Assembly (NCBI RefSeq): GCF_048544455.1
Contig: NC_133538.1
Coordinates: 440,756,311 to 440,820,310 of the forward strand
Length of the DNA: 64,000 nucleotides
Direction of reading: 5' to 3'
From: Silene latifolia
Lineage: Eukaryota; Streptophyta; Magnoliopsida; Caryophyllales; Caryophyllaceae
Program-made: the position numbers and the translations under genes
In this document: positions 23,324 through 36,861 of the stretch, in pieces
Position numbering within the stretch: the stretch's first letter is position 1
Layout of the letters: every line of letters starts with the position of its first letter
The notes under the pieces: generated by a model
Databases searched by the model: none
What the model saw: only the letters and a program-made list of their open reading frames with translations
What the model was told of the DNA's origin: nothing

Positions 23324-25430
23324 GATCCATCATCTACGAGGACCATGGGTACATTTTTCTTGAGGCATTATACGGTGATGTACAGGGCCAGCTTATGATT
23401 GGCTCCGAATGGAGGGATATCCTCGTCAGAGAAGACGACTGGGTTGTTCAGATCAGGGGCGTCCCTCGTCATATGTGCCACTATTTCTTTTGGGGAAGAG
23501 GTGGAGGGCACGGTTAAATTTCCCAAGGCCTGTAGCAAAGCATGTCGATGCTCAAAAGATGTTGCGATTAGTTGCCAGATTGAGATTTCGGCTTTTGCCT
23601 TCTGAAGTTGTTTGAGGATCAAATTTTCAGGAGCCTTTGATTGAGTGTCTACTTCCGGGACGACTTGGTCATTCGTTGTTGGAACGACCGTTGGATTGTT
23701 CGGGTTCTGATAGGGGCGTCCGGACCGGGTGAGGTGTCCGATCTCTTTCGCCCGTTTCTCTTTCCCCGAGACGATATAGACGTCTTCAACATCATATCTC
23801 CAGATGCCATTAATTTCAGAGTCTCGAGGGTACCTTGGAGGGGTATTCCTCGGTGGGCAGTTCTTATGAGGGATATTTTTTGTGGGGGTGATTTTTGTGA
23901 GGGTGATTTTTATGAGGGTAGTTATTGTGAGGGTGATTTTCGTGAGGTGCATGCCAGAATGGTCGCGGGAGCAATCCATCCTGGTGTGGGTAGTTTTGCG
24001 CGCTCGGGGGACTCTCCCTTGGGCGCGGTGTTGGAGGATTGAAGATAAGTCGACGGTAGGCATCGTCAAGTCGGGTGATCCTTTCGGAAAGACTGGCTAT
24101 GGCTTCCTCGACCTGCTGGAACATGGTGAGCATAGTGGCGGCACTGAACACAAATACCCCGTCCGAGGGATCTTTTTCCAACGCATTCACCTCATCATCG
24201 ACTGGCAGGATGAGGTGAGAGCAGTTCAGGGTCGGCTCATCGTCAGAGATGGCGTGGATTCCCAGACGGTTCGTTTTGTTGTTTGGCTTAGTTGGCGGGG
24301 GTAGAGGCAAATCTCCTTTTTCAATCATGTCTTGGATGATGTGTTTGAGTTTAAAGCAGGTTTCGGTATCATGCCCTTTCCCTTGATGGTACTGGCAGTA
24401 GGTGTTGGGGTTTCAGAAACGGAATTTCTTAGCATCGGTCGGATCCGGGGTGGGTCCGATCGGTTGTAGTTTCCCCTGGTCCATGAGCCTCTTCAGAGCA
24501 CTTGCATAAGTTGACCCTATATTAGTGAACACTCTCTGGGGGCGCTCAGCTCTCTTAGTGGATGGTTCGACGAGTTTGACCTCATCGATCTTGTTCGTTT
24601 GGCCGTAAGGGCGAGATCCGGTTGACGTGGATCCTTGGTAGCCTCTGCCAGCGGTCCTGGCCAAGACACCCTTCCGGAGGTCATCTTCAATACATGTCCC
24701 CGGAATTTACAGGTCTTGGAAGGTCTTGATATTTTGGTACCTTAGCAAGTTGGCATAAACTGGGCGGAGATTGTTGACGAACTTTTCTACCAAAGTTGAT
24801 TCACTCGGCTTACTGACTAATTGAGTACTCACCCTCCTCCAACGGGTTAAGAACTCGGTGAACCCCTCCTTGTCGTTCTGGGTTAGAACTTCGAGAGTAT
24901 GGGTATTGGCCTGGATTTCGACATTGTCGGCATATGGTTTGGCAAATTCAAATGCGACCTCATCCTAAGTAGTAAGGTTTTTCGGATCAAGGGAGTAGTA
25001 CCATTGTCGAGGGATTGGTTCCAAGGAGGATGGGAAGATCCGGGTAAAAAGCTCCTGTTTGACCCCTTTAATGGCCATGTAGTCTTTGAAAGTATGGATA
25101 TGATTGAGGGGGTCCTCCACTCCTTTGAACTTAGGTACATCAGTTAGGGTAAAGTTGTCAGGTAATTGATCCCCAACAGGTTCGAACCTTCGGTTGTTCT
25201 CAAGATGGATATTGTTACCCCGGGCTAGGTGCTGTCCTCTTCTCAGTTTCAGTCAGAGGTGGGGTATTATTTTCCCCAGTTTCCTTGTTCTCCAGGGCAT
25301 CGATACGGGTCTCGACGCGATCCAGGGTGACCTTATGAGCGGTGAGCAGGCTGGCTAGCTGATCAGTCGTAACATCTCTGTTGTTATCATTGTTATTGTG
25401 GTTGACAGACGAAGTTGAAGACGGGGCCAT
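23324..25430 (-). pseudogene. Tat-like gag to start of protease, copy A
   Basis: Paralogue of 5000-7140. It starts at ATG 25430 and loses frame near 25230 through a deletion of about 17 bp compared with copy B. Further blocks lie at 25140-24883, 24664-24413, 24328-23864 and 24069-23368. It shows the same gag core, fewer HPHKN units (about 23865-23950) and the FSDEDIPPFGANH linker. It is cut at 23323/23324 by the copia LTR just before the DDGS protease motif. Lesions differ from copy B, so the two decayed separately. Confidence 0.75.
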
Positions 25431-26866
25431 GGCTCTGAGGCATAAAAACGGCTCACATTAAAACTCAATCCGACACGGTTCAAAGACTGAACACAGACAA
25501 CACAAAGGACGAGACAGAGATCAGACTCGACAAGACGAGGGTGACCGTGTGTGGTTCCTCGGTGCTGACTCGATTTATCACGTGACGGTGTTGACCGAAC
25601 CTTTGACACGAGTCCAACATGACGGCGCGAAGCCATTGGACGGGTCTCGTGGTGAGACGAATCATAAGTAAAGACCCATAAGTACGTTTGCTTCGACTCG
25701 ATAGACACGAGGCGGAATCGGAATAGTGGACTGAAGTTTTCGAAAATAGAAATTTTCAAAAAGATTCATTTGTCTCTTTAATGGACGGCTTCGGAAGATA
25801 GAGATCTCCGCAAGTCGATTAATTGAAAGAGTTGTCTTAAGTTTATTTTCAAAAGACGGTTTTGAGTTTGAATCGGCTCAGAAAACAGTGTATTGTCTCC
25901 CAAGACGGTTTTTGAAATTCAAAATTGTATGTTTTGAAAATCGGGTTTGAAATGTTTGAAAGGTCTCGGGGATGGTATATGGTCCTCGGGATCTCGAAAG
26001 TGTCTCGAGAAAAGGGTGTGCGCTTTTCTTGGGTTTTGAAAGAGCCATTGTCGGCGCGAAACAGGTTAAAATCCGTGTCTAGACGCGGCGATTATTACGG
26101 CGTAAAAAGGTGATTTGAAATGGTTGTAGAAAACCAAGTTTTAAAATTGTCATTACGACGGCCTAGAAAGGCGTGTTGAAATGGTTATAAAAAACCGAGT
26201 TTGAAAATCGTCATTACGACGGCCTAGAAAGGCGTGTCAAAAATGGTTATAAAAACCGAGTTTGAAAATCGTCATTACGACGGCCTAGAAAGGCGTGTCA
26301 AAAATGGTTATAAAAACGGAGTTTGAAAATCGTCATTATGATGGCCTAGAAAGGCGTGCAACGGTCGGCGAAAGACCGAGGTTTGAAACGGCCATTATAA
26401 CGGCGCAAAAATGTGATTTTGAAAGTTTGAAAATGACACGGAAGGACTTATGATCAAGTAGCACATAAGCACTCACAGTTCATTATATTATGCATTATGC
26501 TAACACGAGTTTTGGCTTAAAAGGGTGGGTTACACACCAAGCAATCAAACCCCGATTTGCGAGAGGGATACCAATCCAAACAAAATATCTAAGGAGGGTG
26601 CCTTAGCCTCGTGCTCGAAGGTGATGAAAGCTCTTTGACGAAACAGAAATATGTAACGTCAGTGGTATGCTTGACAAAATCGGGATTGGAAACGCGGGGA
26701 TGAGAAAATTCACGCCGACGAGACGAGCCAATTGGTCGAAAAGGGTTAGGTTATGGGCCCGGACAAGGAACCCGACCGTGACCGTAATATCAATTAATGT
26801 ATTCCAACCAAGACCTCGTTCGAGTCTCACCATCTAGGGATCACAAACACGTAAGTGTCCTAGTTT
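25431..26866 (-). mobile_element. Tat-like 5' leader, copy A
   Basis: Untranslated leader nearly identical to 7141-8575, including the 60-bp tandem array (about 26150-26350). No gene is seen. Confidence 0.65.
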
Positions 26867-26884
26867 TCCCCAGCGGAGTCGCCA
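26867..26884 (-). other. Primer-binding site, Tat copy A
   Basis: The minus strand reads TGGCGACTCCGCTGGGGA, three bases from the LTR end. It differs from copy B at two positions. Confidence 0.7.
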
Positions 26885-26887
26885 ATC

Positions 26888-29343
26888 TGTGGACGTGGCC
26901 CCACCTACGTATGCCCAGCTCGATCTGTGGATAATGGCAGCGGTCTTTTGAAAGCCACACTCGGCGGCGTAAAAATGCTTTCGACCGGATCGTTTTAGAT
27001 CGGTCGGTTTCGTCTCGGTAAGGGTCTCGAAACGATTAGAGATGTTCGGAGTCGCCACCAAGCATTTGTGGGATGCTTGGAACCCGTTCGAATCCACTTT
27101 ATACCTCGGTCAAACGAAGCACAAAGTAGGGTTTGACATAGGTACTAAAGATAAGGAATCGTCCCTCTTTAGTATCTTATCTCTAGAATGACTCTCGTAC
27201 GCCCTGGATAAGGCCGTCCACTATCCAAAGTTTCTGAGTAAGAGGTGAAGGTAGGTATTGGGAAGCCCTTTAATCAGACACCCAATCCCGCCCGCGGTGG
27301 CGGCCTCTACTGATCGATCTTGGTTGGTTGAATGTAAAAGTTGATAAAACGGTTTAAATGCATGAATGCGCATCCAATAATTTAAACCTAACATGTGAGA
27401 GCTTTCTAAGTCGGTTGATTTAATCCAAGTATCAAGTATAAGATGTCGAGTTGGATTAATGGTTGATTTGCATGCAAGATGGAAATTAAACATCCATTTA
27501 CCGTATTAGGTTTATGGTGCATAACGTGATCCATTTAATAAGGCATTTTGCAAATATGATTTTGAATGAGTAAATAGTCATCTGATCCGTCCTATATCAG
27601 GGCTAACCGGAGCCGGGATCGTCCTAGACTAATGCTGGAAGGGAACACGCCCTGTACCAGACGGCTACATGAGGCGCGAGCCAGCCGGCGGTGTAAGGGG
27701 CCTCTCCCTAGTTTTGAAAATGAAGAATGAAGGGCCTGTTTAGGCGCGAGTCAACCAACGGTTGTATGCCGTGTTCTGATTATTCGAAAAACGTTATAAA
27801 ACGTGTAAAAAAAATGGGTATTTGAACCCGAATTGATTTGAAAGGGTCGTTTAGACCGTATTTGTTGATTTGAAGAACTAGACTCGAATAATCATCATGA
27901 TTTAGATAATATTCGGCATTAGGTTCGATTTGACACACTTGACATGAATAATTTTGCAAATAATTATGAACTAATTGTTTTAAGTTTATTTGGATGTAAT
28001 TAGTCGATACTCATCATCGTACCCGGGTTAAAATCCGGCATGGTATGTAGAACCAAGGATGACTTTTGTTGGTGACTAATATATTTATTTTGGAAATGTA
28101 AAGAAATGAAATAAAAGGTTTTAAAATACCTTTTAAATGTCATTAACCAAATATTATCACCTAAACACAGATTTAACCGTCATGGTATGAGGAACCAAGG
28201 GTGAAAAATGTTTTATGGTTAAAAACAATAAAATGAAATAAAAAGGGTTTGAAAATATTTGAAATGGTAAAAACCGATTACAAATATGAAAATGAATTAA
28301 AGGGGAAAGACGAGAACAAACACGGTTGATCTCTGACCTGGACACCCCATTTAGGCGCGGGCAAACCGGCGAACCAAGGGGCTTCTGTCTCAGGCCAAAA
28401 ATCAGTTTTGGCTCGTTTATCCCATGTTTTGGTTCATTTTATGCACGTTTTAGCATGTTATAGTCATGAAACAAATGAAAACATAATAAAAGAGGATTTT
28501 TACACCCTCATACTTACATGTTTGGTTATGGCGAGTGGCCGACGTAAGTGTAACAACTCGTTTGGTCGGAAAAAACTCGGTTTAAAACCGTTTTGGTAAG
28601 TAAAAAGAGTGTTTTAAGATTAGTGACGGTGTAGTGGTCGAAGTGGTCGGTCAAGTGATTTAATGCACGATGACGGTACCAAACAATGTGTAAGGCTTGT
28701 ATTTACGATCGGTAGGTCGTAAACACGCGTCGGATTGTGACTTAAGAAGTCGAGTCGGGAATTTTAAGGGAGAAAAGACGGGGCGGACACTCGCGTAAGT
28801 CTCAAATGGGGGGCATTTGAGGGGTATTTATAGGAGAATTAGTGGTTGTGTGAGTTTTGAGCGACGTGGCCACTTGGGCTGCTCAAAGAGGCGCGAGCCA
28901 CGTCGCGGTTCTTCGAGTTGTCTTGTCACTTTCACAACAAACGCAATCATGATTTGTTCTATCCTAGGTTTTGTAGTCATATGTTTGGTACTTGACCAAA
29001 CATAAATCCGGGAAAACTTAAGGTAGAAGGTTTGAAATGCTTTGTTTTTGGTGGTTGACTCGGTTTGACTCGTTGTTGGAGTCGGGATTTGAATTTTTGA
29101 GTCGGTTTTTGGTCTGGTGTCGGTTTTGACTCTAGTTAGTGTCATTGCGACCCCGTCGTCGTGCATTAAACACTCCAGGTATTTTTGAAATGTTTTGAAA
29201 TGTTTTATTTTCAAAATCGTTTTAAGTTTTCCGACGTAAAGTTGTACACAAACAGTCGATCAAACGCCGCGATTCCAAAACATTTAATAGTCCGATAACC
29301 ATCGGGTGTTTGTTGGAGTCTCAGCAGATACTGGGTATCTACA
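26888..29343 (-). mobile_element. Tat/Retand-like 5' LTR
   Basis: 2456 bp, from TGTGGACG to GTATCTACA on the plus strand, near-identical to 8597-11050. At 29344 the similarity to the other LTR stops exactly after ACA and Athila internal DNA begins (ACTAC...), so this is the outer end of the Tat insertion. The matching left end and target duplication are not in the window. Confidence 0.85.
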
Positions 29344-30298
29344 ACTACTATCCATCCTATTAATCAAGTAAATCCTAAAATTAGAGAACAATACAACCCC
29401 AAGACGATTTTCCCTAAATTTCGAAAAAAATCGAAACCCTAATTGCACAAATAAGGCTTAAAAATGCAATTAAACCATTAAAGATTAGGGGGAGGAACTT
29501 ACTTGATGAGATACCTAAGAAAAACAAGCAATTAGACCTACAAATTAAGCACAAATTAATCGAAAACACGAAAATTGAAGGGCGAAGTAGGGGCTTTGGT
29601 CGAGATTATTGCAAAGAATAAATTGTGGGTAATTAATTTGGTAAAATGGGAAGAAAAATGGGGATTTGGGGGACTTGGGGGATTTTTTGGGTGTTTATCG
29701 CAAAAACAAGGAAGAAGGAAGAGGAAGAAATGAAATAGAATAAAGGAAATAAAAACTCCCTTGCGTATTATCAATATTTTCACTCGATCGAGTGATTTGA
29801 AACCACTCGATCGAGTCATTTCTTCACCTTTATGCTCGATCGAGAGCTTGAGATTTACTCGATCGAAAGGTTAGTTCTCCTCCTTGGATTCTACTCGATC
29901 GAAAGCAGCAGAGATTCCGATCGAGGACTTTTGCTCCGCAGTTCTTCTCGATCCAGTACAGGATAACTCGATCGAGGAACCTTTATTTTGGGCATTTCGA
30001 TCTAGTACTCTAGTTTACTTGATCGAATGCTTTGGCTGGGCATTCTGCTCGATCGAGTACAAAAAGTGCTTGAGCGAGGTCTTTTTCGTTTGGCACGCAT
30101 CCCAGTGCATTATATCTTCCCCAAACCTGCATAAAAGCACAGCAAAATACTTTCTTAAACTAACGAATTCAAAAGTACGCAGTCAATATTCGGTCTTACG
30201 CTAACAACTAACTACGTTATTGTCTAAAGTCTAAACGCAATGGAAAATGTCTAACAGAAATTCAAATTACAAAGGTTTTACAACGAGACATTTCCCGT
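29344..30298 (-). mobile_element. Athila-like 3' internal region with TCGATCGA cluster
   Basis: Non-coding. From 29780 to 30080 there are about a dozen TCGATCGA or one-mismatch variants spaced roughly 20-35 bp, usually as CTCGATCGAG. The reverse transcriptase and integrase expected for an autonomous element between protease and this region are absent. Confidence 0.6.
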
Positions 30299-33017
30299 TT
30301 ATCTTCCGAAGCACTTTAACAGCCCATAGGAGGGCTTCTGACTGGAGGAGGTCCCTTCAGCGTCGCGGACCGTCCTCTTGGATCGCCATGAGCTTGAACT
30401 TGTACTGGTTGAAGAAGAATAGTTCGCGTCCACGTACGCCTTCAATTTCTTCTTCCCTTTGTCATTCTTTTTGGCATCGTCTTTCGCATCATTCCCATCA
30501 TTGAGCTTGGTTTTCACTGTACCTCTATCGACGGGATCTCCAATATCCACTCTGTCTATACCTGCAACAATGGAAACAACAGAATGGTCCTCCATATTGC
30601 TCTTAGTCTGAGGCGGAGGTGTTAATATAGCAGCACAAAACTCAATATTATCAACTGGAGAATCTGTGTCGGGGTCTATAGACCTGAAAAGTAAAAGTCT
30701 TCCCCCCAACATCTATCACTGCACGAGCAGTAAATAAAAATGGTCGTCCTAATATAATAGGAGTGTAAGAATCCTCGGGGATGTCTAAGACCACAAAGTC
30801 AACGGGAATAAAGAATTTCCCGATCTTTACAGGTATGTCCTCTAAGACACCTAGGGGCCGTGATATTGTACTGTCGGCCATCTGCACAGTCATATTGGTA
30901 CAGTGAAATTTTGTCAAACCAAGTTTCTTAGCGAGAGACAATGGTAAGACACTCATGTTTGCTCCTAAATCACATAGCGCATTATCAATCAAGTGGGTCC
31001 CTATATGGCATGGAATAGAAAAGCTACCTGGGTCAGGCTGTTTGGGTTGTGTCTTATTCTGAATTAGGGCAGTGCCCACTTCAGTCAAAGCTACCATTTC
31101 ATGATCATTTATATGCCTCTTACGCGTTAATATTTCTTTCATAAATTTCATGTAAGAGGGTACCTGAGTTAGCAATTCGGCGAATGGAACGTTGACGTGA
31201 AGGCTCTTTAAAATATCAGCAAATTTTCCGAACTGTTGTTCAGCCTTTCTGTTCTGCAATCGCCTTGGGAAAGGGACCGTAATGGGAATTTCCAAGCCTT
31301 TATTTCTTTCTGCCAAAGTTTGAACACTATTTCCCTTCGATCGACCACTTTTTCCCTTCGATCGAGCACTTTCATCAACAAGTTCACTCGATCGAGGACT
31401 ATCATCCACTCAATCGAAATCTTCAATTTCAACAGTACTCGATCGAACATCAGAACCATTCGATCGAGCACTTCCCACAGCAATTGTCCTCGATCGACCT
31501 CCAAAAATAAGTCGATCGAGTACTTTCTTCGGATTCAGCATATTTTCATCTAAGGACGACTGTTCACTCTCAGCAACATTGATTTCCGGGTCTGATTTAT
31601 CATCATTAGTCGACATTTTAGGTCCCTCGTAGGAAAGACTGCTTCTCAAATTAATTAAATTAACCGTCCCATGATGTTTCTTATTTGGTTGGGACGGTAA
31701 ATGACCCGGCTGCCTCGAAGCTTGATTAGTGGCTTGTTCAGCTATTTGAGACTCAAGTGACTTAATTGATGCATATTTTTGTTGGTCACTATTTTGCAAT
31801 TGAATAGTCAACGATTGAATCATTAACTTCAACTCGGCCATTTCACTTTCACCACTAGAAAAGGCACCTTGTTGCGGTGGTGGAAAAGATGGAGGCTTTT
31901 TAAAGCCTTGTTGAGTTTTATGAGGTGGAACATAGGGTTGTTGCTGCTGCGGTGGAGGTGTAGGATTTAGTACGTTCTGACTTGTCCATCTCAAGTTAGG
32001 ATGGACTCCACTCTAATTATTGTAATAGGATCCCCTTTGCATATATTGTTGAAAGGCAAGAACCTGCTCCTTCTCAGTTAGACAGTCAATAGCAGTGTGA
32101 CCACCATTGCTTCCACATCTTTCACATGAAACGGTTTCTTGTCTAGTCAACAGGTGAACCGTCTATTGGTCTCCCGCATTCTGCAACTCCAACTTGTCAA
32201 ACCTAGCATTCATGGCTTCCAGCTGAGCCACAACTGCACTATCAACAGAAGAAACTTTTCTAATTCCTCCTCTTGGGTTCCCATATTCAGCACAATGGAT
32301 AGCCATCTCCTCTATAATGCCCCATCCCTTGTCATCATCAATATTCTTTTGGAATCGCCCATTTGATGAAGCATCCAAAATAGCTCGGTGATCTTCATAC
32401 AACCCATTATAAAACTGGTTGCATAAGAACTACTGATCGAAACCGTGATGAGGAAGAGACCGCATCAATTTCTTAAACCGGCTCCACGCTTCATAAAAGT
32501 TCTCGTCTGGCGTTTGCTTGAAACTTGTGATCTTTCCTCTCAGCTGATTAGTTCATTGTGGAGGAAAGTACCTTTTATAGAAGGCTAGGGCCAGGGTCTC
32601 CTAGTTAGTGATCCCAGCGGCAGTTCTGTCAAGATCAGTGAGCCATTCTCGGGCTCCATCGGTCAGAGAAAAAGGAAATAGGACCTCCTTAATCTTGTCC
32701 TATGTCACTCCCTTAGTAGTGGGAATGGTAGAACAATAGTTAGTGAAAGCCTCCATATGTTTTAGCGGATCCTCTCCAGCTACTCCACGATACAAATTTC
32801 TTTCAACCAAGTTGATATAAGACGGTCTGATATCAAATGTGCTCCCATCTTCTGTCGCAAGGTTGAACCTTTTGGGAATAGAAGCAGCTGTAGGCTCAGA
32901 GTGACTCGCGATATTAGGCATCTTCACAGAACTAGCAGCAGAAATAGAATTGTCTTCTTTGAAAGACTGGTCTTCTGCAAATAAGAAGTGTTCAAGATCG
33001 GGCTCAAAAGTACTCAA
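30299..33017 (-). pseudogene. Athila-like gag-protease
   Basis: Minus strand. Gag begins at ATG 33017 and is followed, through several stops, by the Athila gag core (LPHHGFDQ, then FYNGLYEDHRAILDASSNG around 32380-32450). A Pro/Gln-rich linker follows (31994-31410), then protease at 31409-30651 with IPCHIGTHLIDNALCDLGANMSVLPLSLAKKLG, where DLGA is the Athila active site, and YTPIILGRPFL. A short Ser/Lys-rich extension runs to 30299. No RT, RNase H or integrase follows, so the element is non-autonomous. TCGATCGA copies are embedded in the linker (31330-31530). Confidence 0.8.
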
Positions 33018-33213
33018 GACTTCCTTTTGATTCTTTCTCAGCAGTCTTTGTCTATAGCGAAAGGTCCGCTCTGGTCAGCTGGCACTAACTCTGGCCTGTT
33101 AAACCTAGGTATAAAAAAAGACTAGAGAAAATAAATAAGAACTGTCTCAAGGAATTAAAAATTCCCTGAGACGAAGACAAACGAAAATAAGACAAATAAA
33201 TAGGCTAATTGTC

Positions 33214-33231
33214 TCCCCGGCAACGGCGCCA
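33214..33231 (-). other. Primer-binding site (tRNA-Asp type)
   Basis: The minus strand reads TGGCGCCGTTGCCGGGGA, the 18-nt Athila-type primer site generally assigned to tRNA-Asp. It lies five bases from the LTR end at 33237. Confidence 0.9.
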
Positions 33232-33252
33232 AAATTTGATACTGTCGTTTTA

Positions 33253-33264
33253 GTACCAAAAATA
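33253..33264. repeat. Target-site duplication of LINE, left copy
   Basis: GTACCAAAAATA, identical to 38092-38103, directly flanking the poly(T) end of the minus-strand LINE. Confidence 0.9.
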
Positions 33265-33378
33265 TTTTTTTTTTTTTGGTGAAATGTGAAAATTATATTA
33301 ATAATTAAGAAAGTGTCATACATTCACCAATAGAGGCCTACCATAGCACCCCTACAACACAGCTACAAAAATAGAAAG

Positions 33379-36300
33379 TTACATCCAAGGGAACCATCTC
33401 ATACAATGATACTTAGAAGACCACTGCCAATTTTGAGCTCTACTCTGCACAATATCCTGCACCTTCTTGACAACAGCTGAAAGGAACGGAAGGAATCCAT
33501 CCACCCTGCACACATTGCGTACCAGCCACAACTGATAAATCAAGGCCAATATGGTAGCATTGACAATCCTTTTCTTCATTAAGGATCTACATCTCCATGA
33601 AGAGCACCATTCAAGAATCCCACTGTCAGGCATATCAACACCCAACCAGTCAGTGATCAATGCCCAACAATGCTTGCTGAAACTGCAATGGTAAAACAAA
33701 TGAGACTGGTCCTCAGGTTGCACCATACACATGTCACAGGTGCTGTCCTGAATAACCCCAAAACGCACTAGTCTATCCTTAGTCATGAGTCTGCCTTGGA
33801 TAGCCAGCCAACCAATAAACGAATGCTTGGGCACATTAAATCGATTCCAAATAATAGGATGCCAAGGAACCATAGCCTTGACACCTTGCAGGCAAGAGTA
33901 GCCCTCAGAAATAGTATACCTCCCTGCATTAGTCCTCCACTGACCATTACAGTAAGCATGTTTAAATTGATCCTTTACCTGACAAAGCTTTCTCCATGTC
34001 CAGCTAGAACTAGATGTAGGTACATAATCCAACCAGTTCTTGTCTTTAATGTACATATGATTTACCCATCGAATCCATAGATGGTCTGCCTTCAATGCGA
34101 GCCACCATACATATTTGCCCAGCATTGCTACATTCCAGAGTTTACAATTTATAATACCAAGACCTCCAGCTTTCTTAGCAGTGCAAACTTTAGACCAAGC
34201 AACAGGGGACGTTTTCAAAAAATCCTCAGACCCACTCCACAAATAATTCCTACAAATAAGCTCAATCCTATCCATCACAGTTAAAGGAATAATAAAGATA
34301 CGAGACCAAAAACTGTGCAACTGGGAAAGAACAGACTGAACCAGAACAAGCCGCCCAGCATAGCTGAGTTTTCTAGCTCCCCATCCACGTATTCTCATAA
34401 CCACCCTCTCCACAAGCCTGGAACAATCCCCAATAGCCATTCTGTTATAAGAAATGGGAATCCCAAGATACCTGAAGGGAAAAGTACCTTCTCTGAATCC
34501 TGACACTCTCATCACATACAACCTATCCTCATTGCTAATCCCATTAAAGTAAATATCTGATTTCTCTCTATTCATAACCAGCACAGAAGCCCGAGAAAAG
34601 GTAGCAAAAGCTCTCAGAATAGTGCAAATAGATTGTTTATCCCCTCTGCAAAACATTAGGAGATCATCTGCAAAGCACATATGAGTCAACCTAAGTGCTC
34701 TACACATGGGATGGTAATTAAACTCCAAGGTGCTGGTCACATGATTCAAAACCCTACTAAAATATTCCATGCTAAGAGTAAAGAGAAGAGGAGACATGGG
34801 ATCTTCTTGTCTAATCCCCCTTTTTCCTTGAAAGTACCCAAAGTTGGAACCATTGAGAGACAAAGTGAACCAAGGAGTAGAGATGCACTCCATAATCCAC
34901 TGAATCATCTTCTGAGGGAACTCCAAAGCAACTAACATCTGTCTAATGAACTCCCATTCCACAGAGTCATAAGCCTTCTTGAGATCCACCTTTATGAATC
35001 ACCTAGGTGAGCAAGCTTTCCTCTTGTATAGCCTTACCAGATCATGACAAATCAGAATGTTATCAACAATGTCCCTCCCCTTTAAAAACGCACTCTGATT
35101 CTCACTAACTATATCAGGTAGTACAGCTGCTAATCTGGCACAGATTACTTTAGAAATTATCTTATAGACCACATTGCAACATGCAATTGGTCTGAAATCA
35201 GCCACTGTCAATGGTCTGTCCTTCTTAGGAATTAAAGTCAGGGTGGTAGAGTTGACTTGTTTAAGCATTCTTCCAGCAGAAAAAAATTCTTTCACAGCAC
35301 AACATAAATCATCTCCAGTAATATCAAATGAATCTTTAAAGAATTGAGAAGTGTACCCGTCTGGTCCAGGTGCTTTATCAGCAGGTATGGAGAACAATGC
35401 CTCTTTGATCTCTTTATCAGTCACATCCCCAATTAACCTCAGTTTATGCTCAGTAGTTACCAATTTGCCAGCCTGAATTATGCCCCTATGCACCTTAGTC
35501 ACTTTACTCTGGGTACCCAACAGATTCTTATAATATTGTATAAAAGCCTCCTCAATACCTGCAGGATTAGTATGGTTATTCCCATCCATGTCACGAATGC
35601 CAAGTATCTTATTCTGCATCCTACGAGCCTTGATGACACTGTGAAAGTAGTGAGAATTGTCATCTCCATCACTTAACCATTGAGTTTTAGCCTTTTGTGC
35701 CAGAAAACTTCTCATAGCTAGCTCACGTTCTTTATAGAGAATGTCAGCATCCTTAACAGCCTGCTGCAGTCCTCTATTAGTAGGGTCATCCTGTAACTGC
35801 CTCTGCATGCTGTGGAGATACTTCAAAGCAACCTTAGTAGTAGTCTCAATGTTGGCATATCCAGCTCTGTTAAGCTCTTTCAGAGGCTGTTTCAAAAGTT
35901 TAAGCTTCTTAACGAACTGAAACATTTTATACCCATACAAAGGAACCCTCCAACCTAGCCTCGAAAACAGTATCAAGGAAATCAGGATCCCTTCCCCACA
36001 TGTTGAAGTATTTAAAACAGCTTCTTTGTGGTCTTACTTCGAGGAGAGCTGCACAAAGTGCACGGCAAAGTGATCAAAAACTCCCTCAGGGTGATAGGTT
36101 GTAATAGCATTAGGATACTCAATTAGCCAGTTATCATTGACAAGAGTTCTATCAATTCTACTGAACTTCAAGTCCCCAATCTCATGTTTATTTGTCCATG
36201 TGAAGAAAGCTCCATGAGCAGGTATATCACACAACCCACAGAAATCAACACACTCCTGAAAATCCCTTATCTCAGCCTCAGTGACCTCTGACCCAATTCT

Positions 36301-36788
36301 CTCGTTCATAGCCAACACATTATTAAAATCACCCATCACAACCCAAGGACCTCTAATGGAATTCTTCATACATTTAAGAGACTGCCATAAAGTAACACGA
36401 TCAGCCAATCTATTATACCCATACACCATAGACAACCACCACACATTCCCAGTAGATAGAAATGTAACTTTGGTATGCACTACCTGAGCCTCACTTCTCA
36501 AAACCTCCAGATCATAATTACTTGAATCCCATATGATCCAAATCCTGCCCCTTCATGGCTGTCATTATTATGAACCAAAGCCCAATGAGAACCAATCCCT
36601 TGATGTACTTTATTGATTGCAGAAAATTTAACTCTAGTTTCTAATAACCCACAAACTCCTAAATTATTGGAATGCAAAAACCACCTAATATCTTTATGTT
36701 TATTTACACTATTCATACCACGTACGTTCCAAAATCCTATACTACCCATTTTCAATGACAAGGCCTTGCTCCCCTGGTTCCTCCTCAA
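33379..36788 (-). pseudogene. LINE ORF2: endonuclease, reverse transcriptase, zf-RVT
   Basis: The enzyme that nicks target DNA and copies the LINE RNA. The N-terminal endonuclease (36788-36034) has GFWNVRGMNS, VVMGDFNNVL and SRIDR. Reverse transcriptase follows: ADKAPGPDGYTSQFF, IPKKDRPLTVADFRPIACC, then VDLKKAYDSVEWEF and the catalytic FADDLLMF near 34670. The C-terminus carries the zinc-binding zf-RVT region (VPKHSFIGWLAIQGRLMTKDRL...CDMC). Lesions: a frameshift near 36500-36550, another break near 36034, and an in-frame TGA at 34999-35001 where a Cys codon is usual. No RNase H domain is seen. Dead copy. Confidence 0.92.
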
Positions 36789-36861
36789 TCACTTGATACT
36801 GCACCGAATGCTCAAGCACCTCCAAAAATGTTCTCCTGCCATTACCCATGCTCATACCCCT

